Source of the DNA: Flavobacteriales bacterium
Lineage (GTDB): Bacteria > Bacteroidota > Bacteroidia > CAIKAF01
Reading direction: 5' to 3'
DNA: 64,000 bases
NCBI GenBank assembly: GCA_025451235.1
Contig: JANWKT010000020.1
Coordinates: 174,032-238,031 of the forward strand
The first letter of the stretch is position 1; every line of letters starts with the position of its first letter. Shown here piece by piece: positions 43,639 through 53,303 of the stretch. Made by a program: the position numbers and the translations under genes. The notes beneath the pieces are model-generated. The model was given only the letters and a program-made list of their open reading frames with translations. It did not search any database and was not told the DNA's origin.

Positions 43639-44646
43639 ATGAATAGAATACTTGCACTGGTTGTTATCGTTTTGGTATTAGCCTCCTGCGGAAAGTCCAC
43701 TCAGGTGAAAAAGGATCCAAACCCCAAGGATACTTTGACCTATTCATTGGACCTGCTAAATGAACAGATCAAGGGAGATCCCAATAACCCTAACCTTCTT
43801 TACGAAAGATCCAGGATTTATTATAACCAGAAAATTTTAGATAAGTCGATGGAGGATATTCAAAAGGCCCTGAGCATAGATTCCTCGCAGGCTACCTATT
43901 TTCTGCATTATTCGGATGTGTTGTACGCAGTGAATAAAATTTCGGAAGCCAAAAGAGCCATTCAAAAATCATTAGAATTAGACCCAAAAAGCCGCGAAGC
44001 CAATGCAAAAATGGGAGAATTACATTATTATCTCAAAGACTATCAAACTGCCTTTAGATACCTGGATGAAGCGTTGAGAATTGATCCCTATTTCGCAAAG
44101 GCTTATTTTCTAAAAGGCATGTGCTTCAAAGAAAATGGTGATACTACATTGGCTATTTCCAGCTTCAGGACCTGTGTTGAGCAGGATCCCGATTATTTCC
44201 ATGCTTATATGCAATTAGGAAATATCATGGCCGCCCAGGACAATCCTATGGCCGTTGATTATTATACCAACGCCTTGCGGGTAAATGGAATGATGATAGA
44301 GGCCTATTATGCATTGGGATATTTTTATCAGGAACATGGAGATCCGGAACAAGCGATTGAAGTGTATGATGACTTGCTGCAAATTGATCCCAGAAATGCA
44401 CCCACCAAGCATAATATAGGATATATATACCTCTTTAAACTCAATGATCCTGGTAAAGCGGTCAACTATTTTACGGATGCCCTCCTGGATGATCAAAGAT
44501 TGGTAAATGCCTATTACCATAGGGGCTATGCCTACGAAAAACTAGGGAAAAAAGACCTGGCCATAAAGGATTACAAGAAGGCATTGGAACTATATCCTGA
44601 ATTCGATCTGGCCAAAGAAAGGTTACGCAAATTAGGTGGGAACTAA
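43639..44646 (+). CDS. TPR-repeat lipoprotein
   Basis: The lipobox LVLASC puts the lipid on Cys17. From about residue 40 to the end there are eight or so tetratricopeptide repeats, e.g. AKAYFLKGMCFKENGDTTLAISSFRTCVEQDPDYFHAYMQLG and VNAYYHRGYAYEKLGKKDLAIKDYKKALELYPEFDLA. A scaffold for protein contacts in the periplasm or at the inner leaflet of the outer membrane is likely. Its stop is directly adjacent to the convergent msrA stop. Confidence 0.88.
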   Translation: MNRILALVVIVLVLASCGKSTQVKKDPNPKDTLTYSLDLLNEQIKGDPNNPNLLYERSRIYYNQKILDKSMEDIQKALSIDSSQATYFLHYSDVLYAVNKISEAKRAIQKSLELDPKSREANAKMGELHYYLKDYQTAFRYLDEALRIDPYFAKAYFLKGMCFKENGDTTLAISSFRTCVEQDPDYFHAYMQLGNIMAAQDNPMAVDYYTNALRVNGMMIEAYYALGYFYQEHGDPEQAIEVYDDLLQIDPRNAPTKHNIGYIYLFKLNDPGKAVNYFTDALLDDQRLVNAYYHRGYAYEKLGKKDLAIKDYKKALELYPEFDLAKERLRKLGGN

Positions 44647-45354
44647 TTAGTTTTTTACCCCTGGCTTGAGCTTTGAAGAAAAGGCCTTTTTAAACTTATC
44701 CACCTTCGGCTGTATCACCATGGTACAATAAAAATCGCTGCCATTCTGATTGAAATAATTCTGATGGTAATCTTCCGCCTTATAAAAGGTAGTGAAACTT
44801 GAAATCTCTGTTACAATAGGATCTTTATACACTCCTTCGTCTTGTAATTTCTTCTTAAAATATTCAGCTCTTTCCTTTTGAAAGTTGTTATGGTAAAAGA
44901 CCACCGATCTATATTGGGTCCCCACATCTGCGCCTTGCCGGTTGAGTGTTGTAGGATCATGCACTTGCCAAAAAACCTCCAAGAGGTCATCGTATGCGAT
45001 CACCTGTGGATCATAGGTAACCTGTATAACCTCCGCATGCCCCGTAGTTCCAGCACATACCTGTTTATAGGTTGGATTCACCACAGTTCCCCCACTATAA
45101 CCAGATTCGACTTTGTAGACCCCATTTAACTGGAGGAAAATTGCTTCCACACACCAGAAGCATCCCGCCCCAAAAGTGGCGGTCTCACGAGTAAGGGTAT
45201 CATTGTACACCATATTTTCCGTAACTGAGGGTTCAATCTTTGAATTAGACGGGTCTTGCCGGCCTGCAGCACCACAGCTTAACAGACACAAGAATCCCAA
45301 TAAGTAATTGTGAGTTGTTTTACGCCGTAAAGGAATTGAAAATTTCATTAGCAT
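44647..45354 (-). CDS. msrA: Peptide-methionine (S)-S-oxide reductase, lipoprotein form
   Basis: Reduces S-methionine sulfoxide in proteins. The catalytic motif TFGAGCFWCVEAIF is followed by GVYKVESGYSGGTVVNPTYKQVCAGTTGHAEVIQVTYDP, WQVHDPTTLNRQGADVGTQYRSVVFYHN and QNYFNQNGSDFYCTMVIQPKVDKFKK. An N-terminal segment with a lipobox (LCLLSC) shows that it is exported and anchored, unlike cytoplasmic MsrA. The start is ATG 45354 or 45348. Confidence 0.95.
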   Translation of the reverse strand: MLMKFSIPLRRKTTHNYLLGFLCLLSCGAAGRQDPSNSKIEPSVTENMVYNDTLTRETATFGAGCFWCVEAIFLQLNGVYKVESGYSGGTVVNPTYKQVCAGTTGHAEVIQVTYDPQVIAYDDLLEVFWQVHDPTTLNRQGADVGTQYRSVVFYHNNFQKERAEYFKKKLQDEGVYKDPIVTEISSFTTFYKAEDYHQNYFNQNGSDFYCTMVIQPKVDKFKKAFSSKLKPGVKN

Positions 45355-45496
45355 GCAATTTAAACAATACCTACGAAAAAAAACGAAGGTCAGATTCATA
45401 AAAAACCTATTAAATACCGCTTCCAGCCGTTTGAAACAGATATAAAAGTCATTTCTGGCATAATATTTTATAATTTTAAGGCATATTTAACCTGTT

Positions 45497-47938
45497 TTGA
45501 AATTTAGGATCGCCGGTTTATTCTTATTGGTCGCTTTATTGATCAGCTCATGCAGCCCAACCCGCAGGTTGATGGACGGAGAGTACCTCCTAGTGAAAAA
45601 CAAGGTGGTAGAATCAACTCCTTTAAAGAAAAGCGAGAAAGATGATATTGCCGACTACGTTCTACCCAAAACTAATAAAAAATTCCTCGGCTTTTGGAGG
45701 TTCTATCTCCAAATATATAACCTTCCCAATCCTGATTCTTTGGCCGCCAAGAAGGAAAGACAAATGATCAGGATCAATGAAAAGAATCAGAAGATCACCG
45801 AGTACAATGCTACGGTTACCAATCCCAAAAAAAAGAAAAAACTAAAAAAAGAAAGGCTGCTGTTTGGTGAATGGTTACAAAAAAATGGGGAGCGCCCTGT
45901 TTTGCTAGATAGTCTTCGAATTAAGAAATCAAAACTCTTATTGGCAGGATATGCCAGGAACAAAGGTTTTTTCAGAGCCTACGTAACCGATTCTGTTGTT
46001 TTCAAAAAAAATAAGAAAGCAGAGGTGATCTATACGGTTCACCGGGGACCGGCTACCTATATAGATACTATTAAGATTGAAATCAACAATCCCGGCATCA
46101 ACTTTTATGTGAATGCCAATTTAAAAGGCAGTAAGTTGAAGAACAATATGAAGTATGACCTCCAAAAGCTGGACGATGAAAGAATGAGATTAACGGAAAT
46201 ATTAAAGAATAATGGCTATTTTACTTTTAACAAAGAATATTTGAAATTTTATGCAGATACTGTCACCGATTCGGGCACAGTGCATATGGTTATGCGTTTG
46301 AATAATCCTGATCTTCTTTTCCCGATCAATGGGGATACTATCAGGTTGAAGGAGCATAAAAAATTTAAGATCAACGAAGTGTTTGTTTCTCCCAATTTTT
46401 TGATCCATGAGGAAGAGATCCTTTCAAGAGATACCATTCGGTACAACAATTATATATTTGTTTACAACAACAAGAAAAACTATAACCAAAAGATCATTGC
46501 TCAAAGCATATTTATAGAAAAGGATCAATATTACAGTGCTCAAAACGAAGTAAAGACACAAAAGGCATTAGCGGAGCTGAGGAATTTTAAATATATCCAT
46601 ATCAGGTTTGAGCCGGTGAGTGTAGATGGGAAGGATGGTCTGCTCAATTGTTATATCGATCTTTCTCCACTTCCCAAACAAAACCTGGGTGTGGAGTTAC
46701 AGGCTACCAATACCGCTGCCGCCAATTCAGAGGAAAGCAAAGCAACCAGTGTAGGTATAAATATTTCGGCAAACTATGTGAACAAAAATATTTTTAAAGG
46801 AGCCGAACTTTTCGAATTTAAAATATTTGGTGGAGCTGAACTACAGTTTTTAGACAATTCGACCGGAGAAAACATCCTTGGACCATTTAATACTTTAAAT
46901 TTCGGTACTTCTGTTTCCTTGCTCACCAATCAATTTCTTTTCCCGATCAAGATCAGTAAGGTGAGAAAATGGGTAAAACCAAAGAGCAGGATCGCCTTGG
47001 GATATAATTTTCAGTTGCGCCCTGATTATTCAAGACATGTTGGAAGTTTGAATTTTGGTTATGAGTGGAGTTCCAGCCCAAAGATCAAGCATATCTTAAA
47101 CATTGCTGAAGTCAGCTTTGTAGAGGTTGAGTTGAGTGATGCATTTAAGGACTATTTAAATTCAGTGAACGACCAGTTCGTTACCAGTTCTTTTATCGAC
47201 CACTATATACAAGGTTCTTCCTATACATTTCAACTCAATACCCAGGACCTCAATGTAAAAAAGAACTTTCTTTTCTTTCGGGGGAATGTTCAATGGGCAG
47301 GTAACATTTTAAACCTCGTTTCCATTATTGGGAATGATGTACCAGTAAATGGCCAGCATACTGTTTTTGACAATATCGTTTATGCCCAATATGTAAGAAC
47401 AGAGTTTGATTTCAGGTATTATGCATATTTGCATCCATACCATTCATTGGCATTCAGGGCATTGTTTGGAGTAGGTGTTCCTTATGGTAATATCAGGATC
47501 ATGCCATTTGAACGTGCATTTGCCATTGGTGGCAGTAATGACCTGAGAGCTTGGTTGCCCAGAACGATGGGGCCCGGAGAATACAATGATACCGGAACCG
47601 TTGACCAGGTGGGTGATATGAAAATGTTGTTCAGCGCAGAGTATAGAGGGAAAATTTATAGATTTCTGGAAGGTGCATTGTTTGCCGATTTTGGAAATAT
47701 TTGGTTATTGCGACAAGATTCAGACAGAATTGGGGGAGAAATATCCTCTAAGTTCATTGAACAATTAGCCTTGGGGGCAGGATTTGGTATCAGACTCAAT
47801 TTCGGTTATTTTATATTCAGGTTTGATGTCGCTTTCCCTTTCCGGGACCCTCGACTGCCGGCGGGTGAACGCTGGGTAATTGCCAATCTTAAACCAGAAA
47901 TGGTGAGATATAATATTGCTATTGGATATCCATTCTAG
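45497..47938 (+). CDS. tamL: TamL-like lipoprotein Omp85-family protein
   Basis: BamA/TamA superfamily outer-membrane protein, 813 residues. A TTG start gives MKFRIAGLFLLVALLISSC, a lipoprotein signal (Cys19). Next is PTRRLMDGEYLLVKNKV, the usual opening of Bacteroidota TamL. POTRA-like modules occupy about 30-380 (KSKLLLAGYARNKGFFRAYVTDSVVF; LQKLDDERMRLTEILKNNGYFTFNKEYLKF). A 16-strand barrel follows, with FAIGGSNDLRAWLPRTMGPG as the lid-lock loop equivalent of VRGF. TamL works with TamB in outer-membrane biogenesis; tamB is not in the window. Divergent from msrA. Confidence 0.9.
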   Translation: MKFRIAGLFLLVALLISSCSPTRRLMDGEYLLVKNKVVESTPLKKSEKDDIADYVLPKTNKKFLGFWRFYLQIYNLPNPDSLAAKKERQMIRINEKNQKITEYNATVTNPKKKKKLKKERLLFGEWLQKNGERPVLLDSLRIKKSKLLLAGYARNKGFFRAYVTDSVVFKKNKKAEVIYTVHRGPATYIDTIKIEINNPGINFYVNANLKGSKLKNNMKYDLQKLDDERMRLTEILKNNGYFTFNKEYLKFYADTVTDSGTVHMVMRLNNPDLLFPINGDTIRLKEHKKFKINEVFVSPNFLIHEEEILSRDTIRYNNYIFVYNNKKNYNQKIIAQSIFIEKDQYYSAQNEVKTQKALAELRNFKYIHIRFEPVSVDGKDGLLNCYIDLSPLPKQNLGVELQATNTAAANSEESKATSVGINISANYVNKNIFKGAELFEFKIFGGAELQFLDNSTGENILGPFNTLNFGTSVSLLTNQFLFPIKISKVRKWVKPKSRIALGYNFQLRPDYSRHVGSLNFGYEWSSSPKIKHILNIAEVSFVEVELSDAFKDYLNSVNDQFVTSSFIDHYIQGSSYTFQLNTQDLNVKKNFLFFRGNVQWAGNILNLVSIIGNDVPVNGQHTVFDNIVYAQYVRTEFDFRYYAYLHPYHSLAFRALFGVGVPYGNIRIMPFERAFAIGGSNDLRAWLPRTMGPGEYNDTGTVDQVGDMKMLFSAEYRGKIYRFLEGALFADFGNIWLLRQDSDRIGGEISSKFIEQLALGAGFGIRLNFGYFIFRFDVAFPFRDPRLPAGERWVIANLKPEMVRYNIAIGYPF

Positions 47939-47977
47939 TTGGTAATTGGTGATTAGTTACTAGTTACCAATCAACAA

Positions 47978-48361
47978 CTAAGGAATAAGTGTGATTGGGA
48001 CGTTGAGGATCGTAACACCATCATGGTGGTTATGTGCAACACCGGTTACAAATGCACTTACACCTGTTGTCATACCGGTTACTACCCAAAAAGTATCCAC
48101 ATCGAAAGATTGCAGTTCATGTACATAAGGTTCATACGTAAAAAAAGAGTCTACATCCGATCTTATATAAATATAAGCTTCATGCAAAGCTTCCTCATCG
48201 GATAACGTCATCTCGATATGTACCGTATCTCCATTAAAGTAAATCCCTGCAGCCTCAGGAGCTGTTATATCCACCTCGGGGTTAGTATACACAATGGGGT
48301 GATGTTGACAGCTATATAAACCGGCCAAGGCGAGTAAAGAAACAAAAGCAATCTTTTTCAT
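47978..48361 (-). CDS. Small lipoprotein, Ig-like
   Basis: ATG 48361 gives MKKIAFVSLLALAGLYSC, lipid on Cys18. The mature ~110 residues (VDITAPEAAGIYFNGDTVHIEMTLSDEEALHEAYIYIRSD) resemble the DUF4625/Ig-like proteins of Bacteroidota in strand order, with a His-rich loop (VAHNHHDG) that could bind metal. Stands alone. Confidence 0.65.
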   Translation of the reverse strand: MKKIAFVSLLALAGLYSCQHHPIVYTNPEVDITAPEAAGIYFNGDTVHIEMTLSDEEALHEAYIYIRSDVDSFFTYEPYVHELQSFDVDTFWVVTGMTTGVSAFVTGVAHNHHDGVTILNVPITLIP

Positions 48362-48573
48362 CAATAAAAAAATTTAAGTATTACTCTATCATCTGACATC
48401 CAACGATGGTGCAGGTTTAATAAAAGTACAAAAAAAAGTGGAATCAAAAAAGAAGGAGGTTCAATATTTGGGGCGGGGGCTCCTCATAAAGATGGTAGCG
48501 GTCCTGTCCTTTTTAACAGCAGCAGGGGCTTCGGTCAATGGCTGGCCAGCTTTTTAACCACTGACCCACCTTC

Positions 48574-48607
48574 AAAAAAAAAGACATAGGATATAACATC
48601 CTATGTC
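48574..48607 (-). terminator. Intrinsic terminator for the 48634 gene
   Basis: On the minus strand GACATAGGAT pairs with ATCCTATGTC (48583-48592 and 48598-48607), followed by a run of nine T. Confidence 0.85.
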
Positions 48608-48633
48608 CTCAAATATTTAAAAGAGACTCTATT

Positions 48634-49368
48634 TTATTTATCACATCCGGAAGCTTCCACCACCTCCTGCATTTTCATATACTCATCACACATATGAACA
48701 TCCGTAGCATAACCCAACAGTTTGGTAAGATCGCATGCAATAATTCTATAAATATCCTTTTTCTCAGGATCATTATAATATTTCTTGTTGGTCACTACCA
48801 CACTTAAAATACCTTTTCCATCCTTTTTATCGATTACAAAGGTCCTTTCCACATCATTTCCAAATGTATCGGTTAAATAGTCACCTACTATTTCCTGTTC
48901 CTTGGTGCCAATGGATTCTCCATAATAGAGCTCTACCTCACCAAACATTTTACTTTCCTTATCCAGCATTTCGAACTCATCACATTTGTCCGATTTAATT
49001 GATTTCTTTACCGCCCAGGTATTACTGCAAAGGTCCAAAGTAACCAGTTTGCCGTCAAATGCATTGCTCGATACTTCACAGGCAAAGTCAGTCATGAGTT
49101 CGATATTTTTATCATCGAGTTCATATCCGTCTTTGATCACCATTTTTACGTTGTAGCCGTCGCCATCCTTAGCGAGCTTCAGATCTTTCTGGCGGCCGTC
49201 AGAAAACCCGTTACCATCCAGATAAGCCAATAGCTTTTCGGCTTCTTCCTTAGTAGCACCACCTGAGTATTGAATTTTTACTCCGTTTTTTTCAACTGAT
49301 TTAGGGATCATTCCGCAGGAGTAAAGCATGAATGACACCAATACAGTAATAGGCAAGAATTTTTTCAT
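48634..49368 (-). CDS. Lipoprotein with internal duplication, unknown function
   Basis: ATG 49368 gives MKKFLPITVLVSFMLYSC. The mature part seems to be two copies of a ~105-residue alpha/beta module. The first is GVKIQYSGGATKEEAEKLLAYLDGNGF...ELMTDFACEVSSNAFDGKLVTLDLC; the second is EVELYYGESIGTKEQEIVGDYLTDTFG...RIIACDLTKLLGYATDVHMC. Each copy has a Cys in the long helix and another in the last strand. No enzyme motif. Followed by a clear terminator. Confidence 0.7.
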   Translation of the reverse strand: MKKFLPITVLVSFMLYSCGMIPKSVEKNGVKIQYSGGATKEEAEKLLAYLDGNGFSDGRQKDLKLAKDGDGYNVKMVIKDGYELDDKNIELMTDFACEVSSNAFDGKLVTLDLCSNTWAVKKSIKSDKCDEFEMLDKESKMFGEVELYYGESIGTKEQEIVGDYLTDTFGNDVERTFVIDKKDGKGILSVVVTNKKYYNDPEKKDIYRIIACDLTKLLGYATDVHMCDEYMKMQEVVEASGCDK

Positions 49369-49435
49369 GATCGTAGTTTTGGGGTTTATAGTTCTCAAAT
49401 GAAGTAAATTATTCTGACAAACACAACCCATTGAA

Positions 49436-50908
49436 CTATTTTAGTTCATATCCACCGAGTTTTAACAGCTCAGCGTCAGGTCCCCTGTAAATAAAGAATT
49501 TATCGTTTACATACATCACCTTCTTGCCCCACAAACTATCCTGATCCATCCCTAAACACATGCCTTTATAGCCAACAATGGCGTGGTCTCCAAAATAACA
49601 CCAGCCTGAAACCCACATATAACGGTCGGTCCTTTCATTAGCTGATGTATGCCTTACCCTAAAACCGCTATAGTTCAGCATCCATTGTAGCGTGGGATCA
49701 GTAGAGTATATATAACAAGGATTACTTTTTTTTAATGCCTCCGTAAATTCAGTATATAGTTGCATATCATTCCCCTCCGGTAACATCCACGAATCGGGAA
49801 TATTTTTACTTGTAAAAGAAAAAACAACCGCAGATGGGATCAACAAGATCAATATAAGCTTGATCTTGCCTTTCATTTTTATCAACGAAGGAATGATCAA
49901 TGCAAAAATAAACATGATACCCGTTAGAAAACCCAGATAATATCGATACGAGTCGAACTTCATGGTAGGTAAAAGCAAAAAGGAAACAACCGCTCCTCCA
50001 AATAAAAGAAAGATCGATGCTTTGGTTTTGTTTTCTGCTTTTAGCAATACCCAACTTCCAGCTATGCCCAGGAGCGCAAAATAGATCGTTGCAAAAATTT
50101 TCACCAGCTTTGGAACTGGAAAGGTCATTTCGTAATAAAAATACCCCATGGTTACATTCGGTAATTCGCGAAGTAGTTTGGGTATTCGGGCCAATGAAAA
50201 TCCATTGGCAACAGGCGATTTCCAATAATCTGGGTTTAAATATGCAGGAAGTTTGAAAATAAAATAAGACGCCATCACACATACCAATGCCCATAGAATG
50301 AATTTCCATTTTCTGGCGGATAACAACCAATATGCCACCAATAAAAAAACCGGAATACCAATAAAAAGTTGTGAATGTGCCAACAAGGCAACAAGAATAG
50401 ATACCAATAGTATGGTCCAAAAATGTGCTGAACGAAGTTGTGTAATATATAGAATGATACAGGCCAAAGCATAAGCAGTTACGTATCCTCCCCTATCCTT
50501 GGTGGCCCAAATCATCCAGGAGGGAAAAAGCATCAATAAAAATATCCCGAGCAATGACCATCCAAAAAGATTTGTTTTTTTGAATATGAGCCTGAACAGA
50601 AAAGTAGACCCCAATGAAAAGATCAATAAAGCTCCCAGCTTCAGGGCCCAGACATTGCTTCCAAAGATGAAAATAAAAATGGCCGTACTGATCACTTCAA
50701 AAAGTGAAAACCCGTACTGCTGACCATAAAAATACACCGGAATGTTCTTGCCATGCAAAAGATCTTGAGCCATGATACCAAGGATGGCTTCATCACCATC
50801 GAAATATAAATGGGGGCCCAAAAAATAGGGAAGTCGTATAACCATGCATATTGCGGCAACCAGAAACCATTGGAATGCAAACGAATGGACTAATTTTTTA
50901 AAGGTCAT
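49436..50908 (-). CDS. Glycosyltransferase 39/PMT-like multi-pass membrane protein
   Basis: 490 residues with about eleven membrane helices. The first periplasmic loop holds YFDGDEAILGIMAQDLLHGKNIPVYFYGQQYG. The Asp/Glu pair (D37, D39-E40) matches the acidic catalytic motif of GT-C polyprenyl-phosphate sugar transferases such as PMT and ArnT. The C-terminal ~90 residues are soluble. It probably moves a sugar from a lipid carrier to an envelope acceptor. The start at 50908 removes a leader with no hydrophobic role. No sugar-synthesis genes nearby. Confidence 0.8.
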   Translation of the reverse strand: MTFKKLVHSFAFQWFLVAAICMVIRLPYFLGPHLYFDGDEAILGIMAQDLLHGKNIPVYFYGQQYGFSLFEVISTAIFIFIFGSNVWALKLGALLIFSLGSTFLFRLIFKKTNLFGWSLLGIFLLMLFPSWMIWATKDRGGYVTAYALACIILYITQLRSAHFWTILLVSILVALLAHSQLFIGIPVFLLVAYWLLSARKWKFILWALVCVMASYFIFKLPAYLNPDYWKSPVANGFSLARIPKLLRELPNVTMGYFYYEMTFPVPKLVKIFATIYFALLGIAGSWVLLKAENKTKASIFLLFGGAVVSFLLLPTMKFDSYRYYLGFLTGIMFIFALIIPSLIKMKGKIKLILILLIPSAVVFSFTSKNIPDSWMLPEGNDMQLYTEFTEALKKSNPCYIYSTDPTLQWMLNYSGFRVRHTSANERTDRYMWVSGWCYFGDHAIVGYKGMCLGMDQDSLWGKKVMYVNDKFFIYRGPDAELLKLGGYELK

Positions 50909-50968
50909 AGTTGAATCTTCGATTAAAGATAAATATCTTTTTGTGTTTGAAGGCATTCCTTCGCACCA

Positions 50969-51089
50969 GGGGTTTCCTGCTTTCGCACGAATGACAGTAA
51001 TTTTTTATTATGGAGCTTCGATCCGCCTTCGGTGGATCGAAGCTCTCTGCAATTTACACATCGTCATTCCTGCGCAAGCAGGAATCCCA
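50969..51089. repeat. Inverted-repeat element with central hairpin
   Basis: 50969-50995 and 51063-51089 are inverted 27-bp copies (23 of 27 positions equal; shared core AAGCAGGAA). Between them a perfect 12-bp stem (51013-51024 with 51034-51045, GAGCTTCGATCC) forms a hairpin. No T-run; a small palindromic repeat of REP/MITE type is likely. Confidence 0.6.
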
Positions 51090-51131
51090 TGCTAAAATAC
51101 GTAAAATCAAAAATATGCTCTTTCAATATTT

Positions 51132-51162
51132 TTTGCTTCCTTATTAGTTTTTCCTATATTTG
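51132..51162 (+). promoter_or_regulatory. Promoter of the 51188 T9SS gene
   Basis: TTTG (51132-51135), 19-bp spacer, TATATTTG (51155-51162). The -7 element runs into a perfect 12-bp palindrome TGGGTATACCCA (51161-51172) at the likely transcription start. Confidence 0.75.
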
Positions 51163-51187
51163 GGTATACCCATAAAAACATATCATC

Positions 51188-52585
51188 ATGAAGAAATTCT
51201 TACTCTTCCTTTTTCTCACCACCCTTTCCTCATTCCTGTTAAATGCACAAAAAGAAACCGATCATTGGTTTTTTGGCGTAAGCGCTGGTCTTAATTTTAC
51301 AAGTGGTGCACCCGCATTGGAATGCGGTGCCAACGTCTATAGCATCCCCGAAGGCAGCGCATCTATTTCCACTCCTGCAGGTAATTTAATGTTCTATACG
51401 GATGGAAGCCAGGTTTGGAACAGCTCTCATCAACTCATGCCAAATGGAACCGGATTACATGGAGATATTTCTTCCACCCAATCCTCCATTATTATTCCGG
51501 TGCCTGCCACCGCCAGTCAATATTATATTTTTACCACCGGTGCTGATGGAGATACCACAGGATTAAAATATTCTATTGTAGATATGACCCTTAACGGAGG
51601 ATTAGGGGATATCACTTCGAAAAATATCGCCCTTGAAGACAGTATGACCGAAAAATTGGCTGCCATACGTACGGATGTGGGTGGCACTTATTGGATCGTA
51701 GCACATAAATCCGGAAATGATGCATTTTATGCATACCAGGTTACCGCGTTCGGGGTGCAGCCACCTGTGATCAGTCATACCGGAATTGTGCATTCAAACG
51801 CAGCCATTCAGTATTCACATGGACAAATGAAGTTCAATATGTGTGGCACCAAACTTGGAGTGGCAACGGCCTACCTGGATACCGTTCAGGTTTTTGATTT
51901 CAACATGACTTCGGGTGTTGTTTCGAACCCACTTACCTTAGCGATGAACGATCATACGTACGGACTTGAATTCTCCCCGAATTCAAACTTGCTGTATGTA
52001 ACTACTTATGATATTTCGGGAACTTTGCTACAATATAATATTACTTTGGGCAGCCAGGCTCTCATCGAAGCGTCCAGAACTCCTTTATCTGCCACACCGG
52101 ATTTATATGCCCTGCAATTGGCCAGTGATGGAAAGATCTATGTAGCCAGGTCGTTTAGCAGTACATTTTTAGGTGTGATCAATTCACCGAACACACAAGG
52201 TTCTGGCTGCACCTATTCGGAGAATGCAGTTAATCTCGACACCGCAGGCAACGGTTATTCATCTGCCCTGGGTTTACCTGGCTTTTTACAGAACTATTTA
52301 AAAAATGCATTGAGCATTGTTTGTCCGGGAGCTGGGATGGAAGATGAGTTTGTAAATGGCATTGGAGTATATCCCAATCCATCGGCAGAAGAATTTACGA
52401 TCCAGTTGAATGAAGTGGGTCAAACTTTGAGCATTACGGTCATCGATAACTTAGGACAGCTCATTGAAACAATGACCATTTCCGACAAAGAGGTTTTATT
52501 TGGCCGGGATTATAAGCCGGGAATTTATTTTATTTTGATCTCGGATGGCCAGCATACGAAAACGTTGAAGGCAATAAAAATGTAG
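51188..52585 (+). CDS. T9SS-secreted beta-propeller-like protein
   Basis: 465 residues. The signal peptide MKKFLLFLFLTTLSSFLLNAQ is followed by HWFFGVSAGLNFTSGAPA, a frequent opening of Bacteroidota propeller proteins. Blade-like strands follow: ISTPAGNLMFYTDGSQVWNSSHQLMPNGTGL, YYIFTTGADGDTTGLKYSIVDM, YGLEFSPNSNLLYVTTYD and YALQLASDGKIYVARSFSSTFLGVIN. A type A sorting domain ends it (GIGVYPNPSAEEFTIQL...KPGIYFILISDGQHTKTLKAIKM). A surface binding or structural role is likely. Confidence 0.85.
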   Translation: MKKFLLFLFLTTLSSFLLNAQKETDHWFFGVSAGLNFTSGAPALECGANVYSIPEGSASISTPAGNLMFYTDGSQVWNSSHQLMPNGTGLHGDISSTQSSIIIPVPATASQYYIFTTGADGDTTGLKYSIVDMTLNGGLGDITSKNIALEDSMTEKLAAIRTDVGGTYWIVAHKSGNDAFYAYQVTAFGVQPPVISHTGIVHSNAAIQYSHGQMKFNMCGTKLGVATAYLDTVQVFDFNMTSGVVSNPLTLAMNDHTYGLEFSPNSNLLYVTTYDISGTLLQYNITLGSQALIEASRTPLSATPDLYALQLASDGKIYVARSFSSTFLGVINSPNTQGSGCTYSENAVNLDTAGNGYSSALGLPGFLQNYLKNALSIVCPGAGMEDEFVNGIGVYPNPSAEEFTIQLNEVGQTLSITVIDNLGQLIETMTISDKEVLFGRDYKPGIYFILISDGQHTKTLKAIKM

Positions 52586-52792
52586 AAGACTGTTGCTCGG
52601 TTGCTGGAACTTCCTGCAACCATTATGGGATGGGTTCAAAAATGATTAATTGAATAACGGATCAACGATTTTTGATTGACGAAGTTCTGAAATCAACAAT
52701 CGTTAATAGAATGTTCTTTTATTCTATTCCCACGTAAGTGGCTACCTGACTCCTCCCACAAAAATTTCGCTGGAAGTTTCTCACTCGGGCAT

Positions 52793-53281
52793 CTACGCTG
52801 TCCTGGGGTATTGCCCACCATTTCCAGCATTGATCACGGTGGGCTTCATCACAAAGTTCAATAAATCTGCTTTGAATAATTTACCTTGATCGGCCTGGTC
52901 AAAAATTTGGCTAAACATATTCACCAGGTCATTAAAATAAGGTGGCTTGGTAATATAACGGCTGGCTCCGGCATAAAAAGTATCCATGATATCTTCTTTA
53001 TTGGCCGAAGTGGTGATCATGATAATAGGGATCCGATGGAACTGGATATTATTTCGAAGTTCTTTCAGGCATGTTTTACCGTCTATCATGGGCATGTTGA
53101 TATCTAAAAAGATCAGATCGGGAGATGGAACATGGCCATTTGAAAGGTAGGACAAGAAGGTTTGGCCGTTTTCAAAACCGGTCAATTGAATGTCGGGATA
53201 TATTTCTTTCATAGCACCTTCAAAAAGCTCTATGTCATCCGCATCATCTTCTGCAATTAATATTTTTAGCGGATGATTCAT
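52793..53281 (-). CDS. Response regulator, receiver domain only
   Basis: A CheY-like receiver of ~130 residues: acidic pocket EDD (11-13), phospho-acceptor Asp60 in LIFLDINMPMIDG, Thr/Ser in IIMITTSANKED, and Lys in YITKPPYF. A ~30-residue tail without a DNA-binding domain follows. It resembles rcp1-type regulators that follow phytochrome or hybrid kinases, but no kinase is adjacent. A 20-bp near-palindrome lies just upstream of the start. Confidence 0.92.
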   Translation of the reverse strand: MNHPLKILIAEDDADDIELFEGAMKEIYPDIQLTGFENGQTFLSYLSNGHVPSPDLIFLDINMPMIDGKTCLKELRNNIQFHRIPIIMITTSANKEDIMDTFYAGASRYITKPPYFNDLVNMFSQIFDQADQGKLFKADLLNFVMKPTVINAGNGGQYPRTA

Positions 53282-53303
53282 ATATAATTTTCTTTATTGG
53301 GAT

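Noticed and set aside
47939-47970. Terminator between tamL and the next lipoprotein
   Set aside because: TTGGTAA and TTACCAA can pair, but the stem is short, the loop long and no T-run follows.
50249-50420. Second protein opposite or within the glycosyltransferase
   Set aside because: The alternative frames there lack membrane-helix logic and simply mirror the Phe/Leu-rich codons of the real gene.
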